A DNA stretch of 64,000 bases. It comes from Bradysia coprophila (Eukaryota > Arthropoda > Insecta > Diptera > Sciaridae). The stretch spans positions 6,572,001 through 6,636,000 of the forward strand of contig NW_023503374.1 in NCBI RefSeq assembly GCF_014529535.1, written 5' to 3'. Position 1 is the first letter of the stretch. Every line of letters begins with the position of its first letter. The notes beneath the pieces are model-generated. The model worked only from the letters and a program-made list of their open reading frames with translations. It searched no databases and was not told where the DNA came from. The position numbers were made by a program, and so were the translations under genes. Positions 11,860 through 24,378 of this stretch are shown in pieces.

Positions 11860-14209
11860 TATACAAAGGGACAAATTCAAATAAATAAATGATGACGAAA
11901 AGTTTCGTTTATTACATAGAGTACAGGGTTAAGGAGAGCTGATGGAATAAAATTTATTTGAGTTGAAATTTGCAGTGGCGTTTCACTGAGAAGAGTATTG
12001 AACATTTAAGAGTCAATTTGCCAAAAGTTCGAACAAGAAAACAAGGCATCGGCGATTTTTGGAGGGTATACAGTAATTGAATCAGGGGATCCTCGTGAGT
12101 CATTTGCAACAAAAAAAATCCTCAAAGTAATTATGTGTTCGTGCCAGAAATCATGAAAAAATGGTCTGCACTAGGATGACCAAAAAAGGTTTTGTTGCAT
12201 ATCACCGACAATACGTAAGGCATTTATCTGAAATTATGGTCATTAGTTGAGCAGACCATTTTTTCATGATCCCCTGATTCAATTACTGTATACCCTCCAA
12301 AAATCGCCGATGGCTTGTTTTTAAGTTGTTCGAAGTTTTGGCAAATTGACTCTTAAGGCCACAATGTCCGTAAAGAAATAAGACCAAGGCTACCGAAAAG
12401 CTTCGGTGAAAAAAAGGTTTTGGGTGTTTTGACCGTTTTGACTCACACGAAGAAAGCATGACTCACTTAAGAGATCACCCGATTATCCCGGCCCAGTAGA
12501 TTAATCACTCTCTTTTTGGATATTATTAATCAACTGATTTATTACGTTTATTAAGTCAAACCACTTCTTCAAATAATGTTTTCTTCCCGGTATCCAAATC
12601 CAATTTTTCCAGGTATACACTAAACTTTACTAAAATGTCAAGTTTCAGTACCCTATTTAGAGTACCACTCATGCTTGAAGTGCGTTGTGATGTGACAAAC
12701 AACGTTTTTCTTATTATCATCAGAAAGGCTGGAGCGGAGCGAGCGAAAATTTTGTGAATGGAGCCCTACGGATGAATAAAAATTTGTTAAGAAAAGAAGC
12801 GCGAGCGGAACGAGCGAAAAAATTGACTTGTAAATGTCCAGACGCACGTTTGAAATCTGTTTTTTTTTTAAATGATGGATAAAAATTCTTCGTTTGATCA
12901 CTATTTTACAGTTCAATTACAAGACTTTTTTCTATTTGCCTACAAAAGATCTCGATTCGCTTCTCGTTGCGTTTGCGTTTTATTAATTATTCATTTTAAT
13001 TCCTGATTCCTGTTCGCTTCAAACGATTTCGCTATTTTTGTGATTTTCTAGTTTTTCAAAAAATTCTCGATTTCCGGTCATTTAAAAAAAAAATCCTGTA
13101 TACCAAGGATACATATTATCTGCACACGCGAGTCAAATATTCAAAGTTGAATGAAAATGTCTAACGTGCAATACTGGTAGACTTCTCAATAGATTTGCAA
13201 CTGACAAATAAACAGTCTGTATCGATCAATTATTAAAGTGTAACTTCCTTTATGAATGATTCCCGCCAGTTAAACGTATTCTAGTGAGCGCATCCTATAA
13301 CTCTTTCGTTGTATGTGTGTACGACTCGTTTGAAATTTGACAGAAAACTGTTCGAAAATATTCCCGGAGCAATGGAGTGTGGTGATTTGTTTCATTTATG
13401 TTAATTTGTATTTGAAAATGCTACTAGATCGCTAGTGAAGTGCTCGATTGCAAGGCGATAAAATCAAAGACAATGATTTGCGTTACCTGCCAACGATACC
13501 ATCAATCAAATTGAATTGGAATTGCGAAAACATAATTGGGAGACAATCAAAGACGAAAGATTTTTTGTGTGTTCGTCGTGTTAATTTTGTTTACTCTCGT
13601 AAAAGTTCAATTGACGGAAAAAGATATTTACAAATTCATCCACGATCTAACCGACGATATTGTGAGTATGGCGACGAGTTTATTTTCATAAAATTTATGT
13701 TAGCCATTCTATTAGTTGAGGTCTAATAGAGCGACGAGTCGTATCTGGATCGGAACTGTACTTTGTCATTTTTTCGTCGAAAAACTTTTTCTGCGTTAGT
13801 TTTACTCAGCAAGCAACATATAACTGAGGCTCCCCAATGATTTGATTCGATTTATTCGGCATTTGTTTCTAAAAAAAGATTCAAGTTTCTCTTGCATTTT
13901 TCACTGTAAAAATTGCATGTCAAAGTACATACTCGAACCACTCAATGCTAACTGTTCGAAATCAATTTGTTTACACATAGACCCAATTTTGAAACTTAAC
14001 TTAAGATTTTTGCTGTGTCTGGGTGGTCCATTCGATTAAATGAAATCAAATTTACATCCAGTATTGCAATGAGCAACTTTATACCAAAACAGTTTTGATC
14101 GACCAATATTTTTAATTTAATTTTTTTTTTGTATGCCACCAATTTAGTGACCAACTCACATTGCTGAAACTTTCGTATTTTGTAAAAAAAAATATTTTTT
14201 TTCCTCCAG
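11860..14209. other. Intergenic stretch with foldback element and probable Set2 promoter/5' UTR
   Basis: Holds a TTAA-flanked foldback element (12,010-12,352) and a repetitive GCGAGCGGAACGAGCG-type segment near 12,730-12,830. An exon-like open segment ends at a good donor (ATT|GTGAGT) near 13,660; since the Set2 start codon lies just after a splice acceptor (TTCCTCCAG, 14,209) this could be a 5' non-coding Set2 exon, but the link is inference. Confidence 0.4.
12006..12356. mobile_element. TTAA-flanked foldback MITE, ~343 bp
   Basis: The arms are close to 80 bp each: GAGTCAATTTGCCAAAA...GTATACAGTAATTGAATCAG on the left, mirrored on the right and ending CAAATTGACTC. TTAA stands immediately outside both ends (12,006-12,009 and 12,353-12,356), the target duplication of piggyBac-type elements. 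A second, inner inverted repeat (ATCATGAAAAAATGGTCTGC and its complement) lies inside the first. The outermost bases are not the usual piggyBac CCC/CAC ends, so the superfamily call is tentative. Confidence 0.7.
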
Positions 14210-14264
14210 AAACAGTTCGATTACCACCACATTGTTGCACAAAATCATCTCTAAATCAAAAAAT
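14210..14264 (+). other. Set2: Set2 5' UTR segment after splice acceptor
   Basis: TTTTTTTTCCTCCAG ends at 14,209 and is a strong acceptor. The sequence from here to the ATG at 14,265 has no in-frame ATG before it, so translation most likely begins at 14,265 and an upstream 5' non-coding exon exists. Confidence 0.5.
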
Positions 14265-17200
14265 ATGGACGAACAACATGCGAATCTAAAATCGACGAAT
14301 GTGAAGAAAGTTACACCGCCACCAGTCGAATCGTCAATTAACCAACGACCCAGACGATCGATAAAACATAAATTCATAAAATGCAATCGAGATTCGCCGG
14401 AGAAGAGCTTCGGTGCAGAGACTTCAACCGAAGTGACAACCAATGCCGAAAATGTTTTTGCACCCGAACCGGATACATCATGCCCATCAACTTCACATGG
14501 AACCGTAACCAAAGCAAAAACTCAGCAGAAATCGAATTCTAAGAAGAATGCACGACAAAGCGGCCGACAGAATCGTTGCAAAGAGGTTGAAGATAGTAAC
14601 CTGCAAATGGTTGAAATTATCGACGATCCATCCGATGATCCGAACGTGTCGATCGAGGAAATTATCGAAACTTGTGTGCTTGATGCAGAGGAGTATCAGA
14701 GAATGGTTGCCTGTTCGAAAGACGCAGTGTCCACCGATTCATCATCCAATACATCCAATACAGTTACTTGCGCAACGGATCTGAGCGAAGAAAGTTCACA
14801 ATCGAAGAGTAAAACGAATTACGATTCAATTTGCAAACAGAATTCGTGCGACAAACAGATTTCTGTTGGTTTGGTCGACTGTATGAAGAGTAAAAATTAT
14901 CTGAAGCGTTTGAATGATGAACGTAGTAAGACTACTGCCAGTGGTACAACCAATACATTTGAAGGAGTTTTAAGCGCATCCATAGACGACAGCAAAGAAA
15001 TTGCTATCACTGATGTGAAGCCAACTGTGGAATTCAATTCCCCAATTCGAACGCGGCGAGTTACTCGTTTAAGCAGTATGTACGCGCATAGACCAACCGA
15101 TGCACAATTAGGTTCACCGATTCGTAACAGTCCGAAAATCAAATTTGAAGCCGCACAGCCATCAGACACCACACAAATCACCGAACAACAAACTCATTCT
15201 AAAGTCGAATTATTGGAAAATGTCAGCACACCAGAGGACGTATTGACACGAATTGAAAGTAGTGATGAAATTAAGTGTGAGGACCGTAATGAAATCCTTG
15301 TCAGTTCAACGGAGCCCCAAGTAAATACAGAAGATTTTAGAGAAATATCGAGTGAAAAGTCGAACGATGAACTATGCACTGCTGCGGAAGTAGATACAGA
15401 TTCGATCGAAATCTCAAATGAAGTCGAAGTGCAGCATCTCGAAACCAGCGACTCTCCTATACAACAAGCCGAAAGCATTCAATCCGATGCACAACAAAGC
15501 ATTGACACTGTTGCACAGAATTCGGACAGCCATGACATCGTCGCACCAACGATTCTGGAACAATTAAAATGTGACACTGAAATTGGTGATACGGTTCCAG
15601 TGTCAGAAGTAAAATCCGGTGTTGAACCGGCACGCATCGAAATAACATCACAGGAATCGGAGAGCAATGACCAACCAGCAAATGATGAAAAAACAAAGGA
15701 AAAGCTAAAATCGAAGAAAGGAAGAAAACGAACCTCGGATAAAGCCACTATTCAACCCGTAATTGCGCACGATAAACAGCAATCGCCTCCTACAATTCAT
15801 GTACCAGAGCATCAGTCGATGGAACCAAATAAAATTGATTCCGTTAGTTTCGTGGAAAAGAAATCTCGCGATTCATATCCATCCAAGCAAACGCAACGCA
15901 CCGCTTCCTGCGAAAATGAAGACAACACGCGGAAACAGAATACTTCTGGTGATATTGCGAAAACCGAAAAGAGTAAAAAGAAAAGGGAAAGTAGTTCCGG
16001 TAAAGACAAAACGGCGAAGCGGCCATCCGACTCGAGTAAAACAACGGAGAAACCGTCCGATTTGCAATCTACACACAAATCGTCCGATTCACAATCGACG
16101 CACAAATCTTCCAGCAGCAAATCATGGACAGACAGAAAGAGCAGAGATTTTAAGGATGGTAAGCCTGTCGAGCCGAAAACAAAATCACACTCATCCGAAA
16201 CTGATTTGTCGACGAAAAAGTCACACAAGCGGGATAGCAACAAGACGGAAAAGGATATCATCATGAATCAATTGAGGCTCCTGGAGCAGAAAGCCGCCAA
16301 TCGCAGTAAGTCAGCATCCCATCACGAATCCAATAAAGAAACATTAGAAAAGCCGCGGGAACCTCCGGTAAAGTCGGCAAAGGCAAAACCAATACCAGAC
16401 GCCACTAAGATAAAATCCAAACCGAAAGAAACTGTTGCAGCTGAACCGAAAGATGACAAACCGTCAAATTCGAAAAGTTTGTCCGATACAGTATCAGCGA
16501 ATCGCAAGAACCAACAGGCAGTGAGCTCAACGTCTCGGTCTAGCACTAAGAGCAATCGTTGTGGAACAGATTCCATTTTATCGGAATGCTACTTGCCGAA
16601 ACAAGTGAAGTACGACGAATCGTTGTACTCGATTGAAGCTCTTAAGGCTGCCCAAGCTGCTCAAGAGGAACAAATGAAAGCTGATGCAGAAGCTGCGAAA
16701 AAAGCTAGAGAAATTCTTGCAGTGAAGGAGGAACAAGCGAAAGCAGCCAGAGCAGCTGCTAGACTGGCAAAGGCTGAAGCGGAGAAAGCAGAAGCTGAAA
16801 AGGCAGCAAAAATAGAAGCTGAGAAGGCTGCGAAAGTCGAAGCTGAGAAGATGGCTAAAGCGGAAGCAGAGAAGGCAGCAAAACTAGCTAGAAAGGCAGC
16901 TCGTTCTAAACAAGCCAAGGAAAATGCAAATAAAAGCAACGGTAACATGAACAAACAAATTGTTAATTTTACCAGATTTCTCACGATTTCATTTCAGATT
17001 CACCGAGCATTGAAAATTTTGGCCTATTCGCTACCAAAGATGATTCTCAAGAGTCACATACATCAAGTCCCGGTCAAGATTTCATTCCGGAAAACTTCAA
17101 GAATTCTGCAGCCTTCGTTCAATACCAGTCACATGATCAATTACAAAGCGAGATCCAGACCAATGAAATTATCATAAAGGCCGACGAGACGATAGTACCA

Positions 17201-20200
17201 CCAGTTGATGAAGAAGAAACGAATATTCGTCGCTCCGGACGTATTAAGACAATCACCGAAACAAAGCAACGAGCTTGTGGCTTTGGATTGGTTAAAGATA
17301 AAGACAAATTCCACAGCATTTACGCTGGCGATCTCAGCTACAGCAGTATGTCAGATTCGCAATACATGTCAGATTATAACAGCAGCAACAGCAACAGTTT
17401 GCTCGATTTGAGCGAAATTGGAAAAGATTTGGAAATGGAACCGGTTGTCGCGAAACGACAAAAGACTGCAGAAGAATTGGAAGCGGAAAAGGCTGACGTC
17501 GCAGCTGGTTTAAGTTTATTCAAACAAATCGTTGATTGTGAGTATCGATCGGAGCGAACCATTAGCAAGGAAACGAAGAAAATGACCTGCGACTGCTTCC
17601 TGACCAAATCGGAAATCGAACGAGGTGAACTTGGATGCGGTGAAGACTGTCTGAATCGTTTGATTTTCATTGAATGTGGTTCACGTTGTACTATCGGCGA
17701 TCGCTGTACGAACAAACGCTTCCAAAGACATCAAAATTCCGATTGTTCGATTTTCAGAGCCGGTAAAAAGGGTTTCGGAATGAAAGCGGTGTCGGTGATC
17801 GAGGCTGGCGAATTTATAATGGAATATGTTGGCGAGGTAAAATTTATCACATTCCTCATGGGTCTCACCTCTGAAATTTGTTCTATGGATTCGATTTCAG
17901 GTCCTCAACAGTAAGCAATTCGACGAACGACGATTCAAATATTCCAATGACAACATTCAGCACCATTACTTCATGGCATTGAGAAGTGACTGTGTCATTG
18001 ATGCAACCATCAAGGGAAACATTTCCCGGTTTATCAATCACTCTTGCGACCCGAATGCCGAAACACAAAAGTGGACAGTGAATGGGGAGCTTAGAATTGG
18101 ATTTTTCAGTACCAGAACCATTCAGCCTGATGAGGAAATCACATTTGACTATCAATTCCAACGTTACGGGTAAGCTGAGCGGTGCAATTTTCTCTCTTGT
18201 GTCTTACGTGTAAACAATTTATTCCTCGCATTTAGGAAAGAAGCTCAAAGATGTTACTGTGAAGCGGAAAATTGTCGCGGTTGGATTGGCGAAGAACCTG
18301 ACTCGGAAGAAGAAGAAGATGAGGAGGAAGAAGAATACGACGAAGAAGAAGGCGAAGATGAAAGTGAAGAGGAGACACCGCAAATAGAAGAAAAAGTGAC
18401 TCCACTTACGACAGAGCTTCCTGGACCTGAGACAATAGATGAAAATAAGTTAACCGATCCCATTACTAGTGTTAAGCAGGAAGACATCAACGACAAACTG
18501 CCTGTGGACGAAAAACCAATTTTGCCAATCAAAAAAGAGAAGCCAGCATCACCGGTCAAGAAAGTGAGGAAACCAAAGCTAGAACCAAAACCGAAGAAAT
18601 TCAAGATTAAAAAAGCGGAAATTATGGAAGATCCGGACTTGGATCACGAAATTGCCAATTTGATGAAAACTAATCTGAAAAATCAAGCGCACACTCTGCG
18701 TTTCAGTCGTTTGATGGTTCGAGCGAAAATGCTGGATGCGAGAAGCAAACTTTTGAACATTCTACGAAATGGTGAGATAGCATGCAGGAGATTGTTTCTG
18801 GACTATCACGGATTGAAACTGCTTCATACGTGGATGTGCGATGCCGTCACAAAGAACGCGCAACAGGAATGGGGTTTTCGCCTGGAAATTCTGGAAACAT
18901 TAGACGTGTTGCCCATTCCGAATAAGAACATGTTACAAGACAGTAAGGTAATTGTGGTGGTCCAAAAGTGGGCTAACACTAAGAGCATGAAAGAAAGTGT
19001 GAAATCGCCGGAAGAATCTCCTAGTGACAGTGGTTCGGGCACACCAATATCCGATGGGAACAGTCCTCAAGTTGAAGAGGCTAAAAATGTCGACAGTGTC
19101 AAAATCGAAGAATTGGAACATAAGGAGGGAGATGCCGTCGCTATAAAAGTGGAACACGATTTGTGTAAAACTGAAGCCGAAGTCACAGATTCTTCAAAAG
19201 CAGCGACAGATTCTTCAAAAGAAACGACAGATTCTTCAAAAGAAGCGACAGATTCTTCAAAAGAAGCGAGAGATGCCGATCCGTCGAAAGTTGCTGATGC
19301 GTTGAAAGACGTCAGAAAAGAGTATGAAGTTGCCGACAAAAATGATAGTGTAGCTACGCAGATCGGAACCGGTGAAGATTGCGCCGACGATGAACTGATG
19401 GAACAAATTCACCTCTTGACTGCAAAGTTACTTGAGGCATGGGAAGTGTTGAAGGAAGTATTTCGTATACCCAAAAAACTTCGAATCGAACAAATGAAAG
19501 AACACGAACAGGAAGCCAATCGAAATACAGAATCGGAGGATTCAAGCAAGCGAAACGGAGACTCTGCAAAGGAAAAAGAAAAATTTCGAAAAGAGAAACG
19601 AACTCGTCAAACTGATCCAACTGATCCTGAAACGTTGCTCTTGAAAGCACAACGACGGCGTTTGTTCGAGGCGACGGTAAGAAGAAAACTGAAAAATGCT
19701 TGGGATACCACTTCACTATAAGTTCATTATTTACAGGTGGCAACACAATCAATCGATAAAAGGAATCACGAACGACAAATTGAGGCCATTCACGTAGCGA
19801 AATGTAAATACTTTCAATTGGACCCACGTACAACATCATATCGAGCCATTCCGTTTAGCGTCAGCCCACTGACAGGACAATGGTATGCGAGAGACGGCAA
19901 CCCGATTGCTACTCCTCCCAGTCATGTGAGTCATAAACAAACACCGAATAACAACTAGACTCTAACCGTAGACTCCTTCCACAGATTCACATCAAGCCTC
20001 CACAAGAACTACCGACAAATCCCGATGAATACGAACTCCCACCGATGGATTTGCCACCTCAATGGAAATTCGCCATCGACGTAAAGGGAAGGCTGTACTA
20101 CTATCACGTGAAAATTCGCATACCACAATGGGATCCTCCGATAAAAATACTGCCATTAAGAGATGAGCCATCCAACACCGGTGACAACAGCACGGAACTG

Positions 20201-21552
20201 AGCGACGACAACGAAATCGATGGAAAAGACGATTCGCTAATCGTTTCAAGTAATCCTAACGAAATTGATTCGGAAAAGGAAGACGATTCCGATGTGTCGT
20301 CCGACGCAGTTGATAGCAGTGAAGATGAGTTACTGCAGAAACGGCAACAATTACTGAATTCCTTCCAGGCCAATCAGACTGATTTGGGTATCTTTTGTAA
20401 TTGCCTGGTGCAGACAATGGAAATTAATTCTTCGATTTTCAGATATCTCTGCCAATTTAGCTGTCGAAATAAGTGCAATGGCAACAGTTAGTGATAAAAG
20501 TTCAATGGACGATAGTATGGATTTGTCGTTTAACTTGGACAACTCTTTGATGCATTCTGTTGGCAAAAAGAAAAATCGGGATGGTCTAGCGACCGAGCGT
20601 TTAATAAGCGTAAGTAGAGGCATCCCGAATTTTACGTCCAACGGATCAAAGTTAAATTTTACCATTTTCATCTCAGCCACGCACTGAAGAGGAGCGACTT
20701 CAAGGCAGAATCGAAAGCCAACGGTACCGACAAAATAAGGAGAAAATGAAACGTCGCAAGGAAAAACTTCGACAACAGAACTCGTCCGAGCCATCGAGAA
20801 AACTGAAAAAACTGACCGAAGGTCTACCGGTTGTTTCGCAGCAGGACGATGATTTGGAAGAAACGGACGATGAAGACGAATCGAATGCTAGCCTTAGCGA
20901 TTTGGAAGTCAGCGGAGTATTGAATGCAAAATTTGTCGACGAATTGGATGGAATCAAATCGGATAAACTGTCAAATCGACCGGATCAACTGAAAATGCGA
21001 CTAGATGCCTTACGATCGTAAGTCCACTGGACATCAGTGATGGTCAATTAGGAGAGCCATTTGTTGATTCTTGTTTGTTTCGTATTTTTTTTCAGTAATC
21101 GAAAGGTAACCAAACGAAAACGTAACGAGCCGGAACCCATTCCTCACAATAGTAACGAAGCAGCCAAACGGATTAAAGAAAAATTCTGCGCTGAAATGTC
21201 GGGTGTGATTGTGCAACATTTAGGACCGTATCGAAAGGATGACTGTAGAAGAGGAAGAATTAAGAGCAACGACGATTTTAAACACTTGGCTCGAAAGGTA
21301 TAATATGTCCGGTCTACATTGACATTCGGTCACTTTTCTTAACAAAAATGTTTTTCTCCCGCTCTTTAGCTAACACATTTCGTGATGCTGAAAGAGTTGA
21401 AGCACTGTGACAATACCGTAACTGTTCTGGAAGTCACAGACTCGGTTCGAGCTAAATCGAAAGAATTCATACGGAAGTACATGGCGAAATTTGGTGATGT
21501 TTATGTGAAGCCGGACAACGATCCGGAATACAAGGAATTCTGTAATACGTAA
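14265..21552 (+). CDS. Set2: Histone H3 lysine-36 methyltransferase Set2/SETD2, 10 coding exons, 2236 aa
   Basis: Nuclear enzyme that trimethylates H3K36 during RNA polymerase II elongation. Exons: 14265-16941, 16998-17836, 17901-18169, 18236-19676, 19737-19925, 19985-20387, 20443-20609, 20677-21017, 21096-21297, 21370-21552; every GT-AG join keeps frame. Residues 1 to about 1080 are disordered, Ser/Lys/Glu-rich, with an Ala/Lys/Glu coiled coil near 795-890 (AEAEKAAK repeats). The AWS cysteine cluster is at about 1085-1135 (CDCFLTKSEIERGELGCGEDC), SET at about 1143-1262 with NHSCDPNA and the final FDYQFQRYG, and post-SET at about 1266-1281 (RCYCEAENCRGWIG). An acidic tract and a TDSSKE repeat follow, then a WW domain near 1826-1857 (LPPQW...YYY...WDPP) and an SRI domain near 2130-2205 (VIVQHLGPYRK, DDFKHLARKLTHFVMLKE) that binds the phosphorylated polymerase tail. 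Domain order and length match insect Set2. The stop is TAA after EFCNT. Confidence 0.95.
19185..19275 (+). repeat. 21-bp coding minisatellite in Set2 (TDSSKE repeats)
   Basis: GACAGATTCTTCAAAAGAAGC is repeated four to five times in frame within Set2 exon 4, giving TDSSKAA, TDSSKET, TDSSKEA and TDSSKEA in a row. It lies in the disordered linker between the SET and WW domains and is a likely site of length variation. Confidence 0.85.
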
Positions 21553-22412
21553 ATTGACCGTAGCTTTTAAGGACTTTAATGAAAAGAATTAATTTATTTA
21601 ATTTAAGCTCGGGTATGTCCGCGCCATTTTTTTGTATATTTTAGTGAATACAAAAACTATAAGAGAAATACGGACGCTCATTTTTGTATAATTGAGAATA
21701 AGGTGAATCAGGGGAAGTGTTGGGTCTGGACTTTTACTTCTTATGGATTACAGATCCACGGCGTTTTTTGATATTCCCACCATTGAGCATAGGACTAGAA
21801 ACGAGTTGAGCGCAAAACTACATTTAGTTTACGAAGACTCTAGAAGCTCCAGAATGACTCGTTTTCATTTTCGTTTGTACATTGGGATTATGCGTCGGAA
21901 AAGAGTCACTGGCTACTGCAAGCCTCTGGGAGAAATGTTGTCTTCATTCAGTTGTTCCAACAAACCGAGATCTTCAATAATTTTCAACTGATGAAACCGG
22001 CCTGTTTGCGCCGCTAAGATGTTAAGTACTGCTGATGATCAACCTCTGCCGCCCCATCTCAAAGTATTTAGAATTTTTGAAAGCATGCAACGTTCCAAGG
22101 CATTTACATTGAACATCCCAATGGTGTTGTTTCAAACTGGAAAACTAGAGTCCAAAGTGGGGCCGAAAGCTCTAATCTCGGGAGACGTACAGTGCGGCTA
22201 CGAAGAGACAAATGAAGAGCGGCTGGCTTGGTGATACTTGGAAAGAAATCTCATTGAACTCAAAAACCATTTGTTTCTCAAATGGGCTGTTATTTCCGCG
22301 AGAAACAACAATTGCAACTGTTACAGTAATGAAGAAACTGACCGTACTGATCAACAAATACAACTAGTTTATTGGAACCCATAACAATAAATTACACAAA
22401 GGGAAGTTCAGC
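21553..22412. other. Convergent intergenic region (Set2 3' UTR / DMAC2L-like 3' UTR)
   Basis: The stretch separates two genes that point at each other and must hold both 3' UTRs. Between 21,700 and 22,250 the base composition is less AT-rich than the surroundings and two short open frames occur (21,743-21,991 and 22,019-22,234), but neither shows a recognisable domain and they are broken by stops. It could be a decayed insertion. Confidence 0.35.
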
Positions 22413-23062
22413 TCATTTCTTGGATATAATTTGGATTTCACACCCTGCCAATGCAGTCTGCAGCTCCTGCTGCACTGCTTTCATATCCTTCACATACGGT
22501 AAATTTTCGATGTTCAATTTCTTTAGATTTTTTAGCTGTTTCAACGATAGCAATCCCTCGTCGATGACATTATAGCATCCGTTAATTTCCAATTCGCTGA
22601 GTGAATCTTTCAAATAGCCCAATTTCTCGATAGCCTCATTTTCCAAATATCTGCACGATTTCAATGATATTTTACGAATTGCCGAACAATCTTTGAAATG
22701 ATCAAATCCCATTGCCATAATCGTTGTCTTGTTGTGTGTGTCAACTTCTTCGATTTGATAACGAAAATTTACAGCCGGCAGAGCGTTGTAATCGGTTATC
22801 CATTTTTGGTTTTCAAATTTAATGAAACCTCCGTTCTTCAGGATCCATTCGGCGCACAGACGATCAGGACCAACGGTCTTTAATCTGTGATTTGAGTATT
22901 ATGTGAGATTTAGAAGGTATTACGCATTTGAGTCCTCTACCTTCGAAATTACCTGTCAGTGTCTAGAGCATTGAATGCAACTCGAAAATATCCAAATATG
23001 TTCCTGGACTGAGTCTTACAGGCTGACAATAGGAGACGTTGACGAATGATCGGAATAAACAT
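22413..23062 (-). CDS. DMAC2L: Mitochondrial ATP synthase subunit s-like (factor B / DMAC2L family), 2 exons, 193 aa
   Basis: Small leucine-rich-repeat protein of the mitochondrial inner membrane; its vertebrate relative is known as factor B / ATP synthase subunit s. Exon 1 runs 23062 down to 22953 (ATG at 23062), exon 2 from 22884 to 22413; the 68-bp intron is GT-AG and joins in phase 2, total 582 nt. The N terminus is basic and Ser-rich (MFIPIIRQRLLLSACKTQSR), consistent with mitochondrial import. Conserved blocks: YFRVAFNALDTDR, VGPDRLCAEWILKNGG, KWITDYNALP, MGFDHFKDC and several LRR-like strands (SLKSCRYLENEAIEKL; LEINGCYNVIDEGL). Length matches the family (about 200). It is convergent with Set2. 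Confidence 0.88.
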
Positions 23063-23099
23063 TGAAAATAAATTAAATTTGGCGACTCAAATACCGTAA

Positions 23100-24260
23100 A
23101 TAATTATGACCGATTCACGTCGGATCTGCAATATCAACTGAATAAACCACTCCGAAACTGTCAAAATGCAGCGAACGAGGCGATTTGGCGCGCACATATT
23201 TAAAATTTTTCGAACATGTCGAATACTCTTTCCTGCCTTGAAGACTGCAAAAATCAGCGATGGCACTGCCTTCGAGTCGGTTTTTTGAAATACGAAATTT
23301 ATAAATCAAAATCTTTTGTTAGAAAATAACATTTTTGATCACATTGTCCGTGAAAGTATTGTTCGATGAAGTGACAGGAGTGACCGACTTGCCGACAGCG
23401 TCAATCATTGAGAGTCCTGTGAAATTCACGCCGTAAGTGCGGTCGAAATTCAAAATGGAAAGTGTGGAGGTCTTTCTAACGTAGCGTCATTTTCATACAA
23501 TGAAGCGTTGAAATGTATTTTTTGGTTCACTTTTTCATCGAATCGTTCACTTAAAATTCAAATTTAAGGCACACTTACGGCGTGAATAGTGCTCAAATCC
23601 ACAATCTACAAACGTTGCAAATAGTATGTAACCATACTACTGTCTAAGCCTTTTAGATGGGACCGAGTCGGTTCCTCACGACAAATTGATGAAATTAAAA
23701 CCAAATTTGACCAAAGAAGGTCAGAACTGGTCAATAAAAACCGTAAGCCATTTTCTTGCAAAACCAGTAGTTAAAAAATCAAAAGGCCATCATGATCGTA
23801 ATGGTAACTGTTTAAAGGGTAAAAACCGCAAGCCCAGCCTGTTGTGAAGAGAACGACATGCGCCCAAAACAAATTGCAACGAAAAAATGTTACTTCGACT
23901 ACTCCTGCAACGAAGGCCTATTTAACAGTAGGAATTGCTGAGCGCGAAGTCGAATTACGTTTCTTCAAATCCAAAACAACAATATTTTGGTCACGATAGA
24001 ACGAGCACAACGAATAATAATTTTACCTACAAAAATCCGATTTTAAATTTTAACGGACTGTCCTGCAATACCGACATAAATGACTCCGAATGATAGATGC
24101 CATTTTTTCCTAAACCAAGCCGCCATACTTCATACCAGATTTTTAGCGTCATCTCTTGTTTGTTAGTGATTGTCTTTACTGATTGTTTCAAATTATTGGG
24201 ACCTGAATCGATAAAATTGGAATTCCCGAAAATCGTCAAAGGTACGTACGAAAGTAGACC
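23100..24260 (-). other. Unassigned exon-like open segments (- strand) between two genes
   Basis: Three segments on the minus strand read like exons. One, about 24,255-24,035, is open (EMTLKIWYEVWRLGLGKNG, ESFMSVLQDSPLKFKIG) and ends at a donor (GTAGGT). A second, about 23,490-23,340, contains FDRTYGVNFTGLSMIDAVGK. A third, about 23,309-23,115, contains RISKNRLEGSAIADFCSLQG and ends in a stop. Composition is protein-like and less AT-rich than true intergenic DNA here, but I could not join the pieces into one frame nor recognise a family. The lamin B receptor promoter and 5' UTR must overlap this stretch on the other strand, since that gene's ATG directly follows a splice acceptor. Confidence 0.3.
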
Positions 24261-24378
24261 ATCACCGATTGCAGTTCATGTGCATTTTTCCGGCTGAATT
24301 TATTTTAGCGCGATAAATTCCTTATCGCATAACTGTCACAGCACCGTAGCTAACCTTGTTTTCTATTTTTAAATTCAG

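Noticed and set aside
13448..13726. Coding exon before Set2 (KVQLTEKDIYKFIHDLTDD up to a GTGAGT donor)
   Set aside because: No ATG in frame and no partner exon; more simply a 5' non-coding exon of Set2 or chance.
16661..16984. 107-codon hydrophobic ORF on the minus strand
   Set aside because: It is the reverse complement of the Ala/Lys/Glu coiled coil of Set2, which creates a long open Phe/Ala/Ser frame.
21743..22234. Two short ORFs between Set2 and the DMAC2L-like gene
   Set aside because: Different frames, stops between them, no recognised domain; probably UTR or decayed insertion.
24035..24255. Thiopurine methyltransferase-like first exon
   Set aside because: EMTLKIWYEVW...GIYH vaguely recalls the start of that family, but the SAM-binding part was not found in any following frame.
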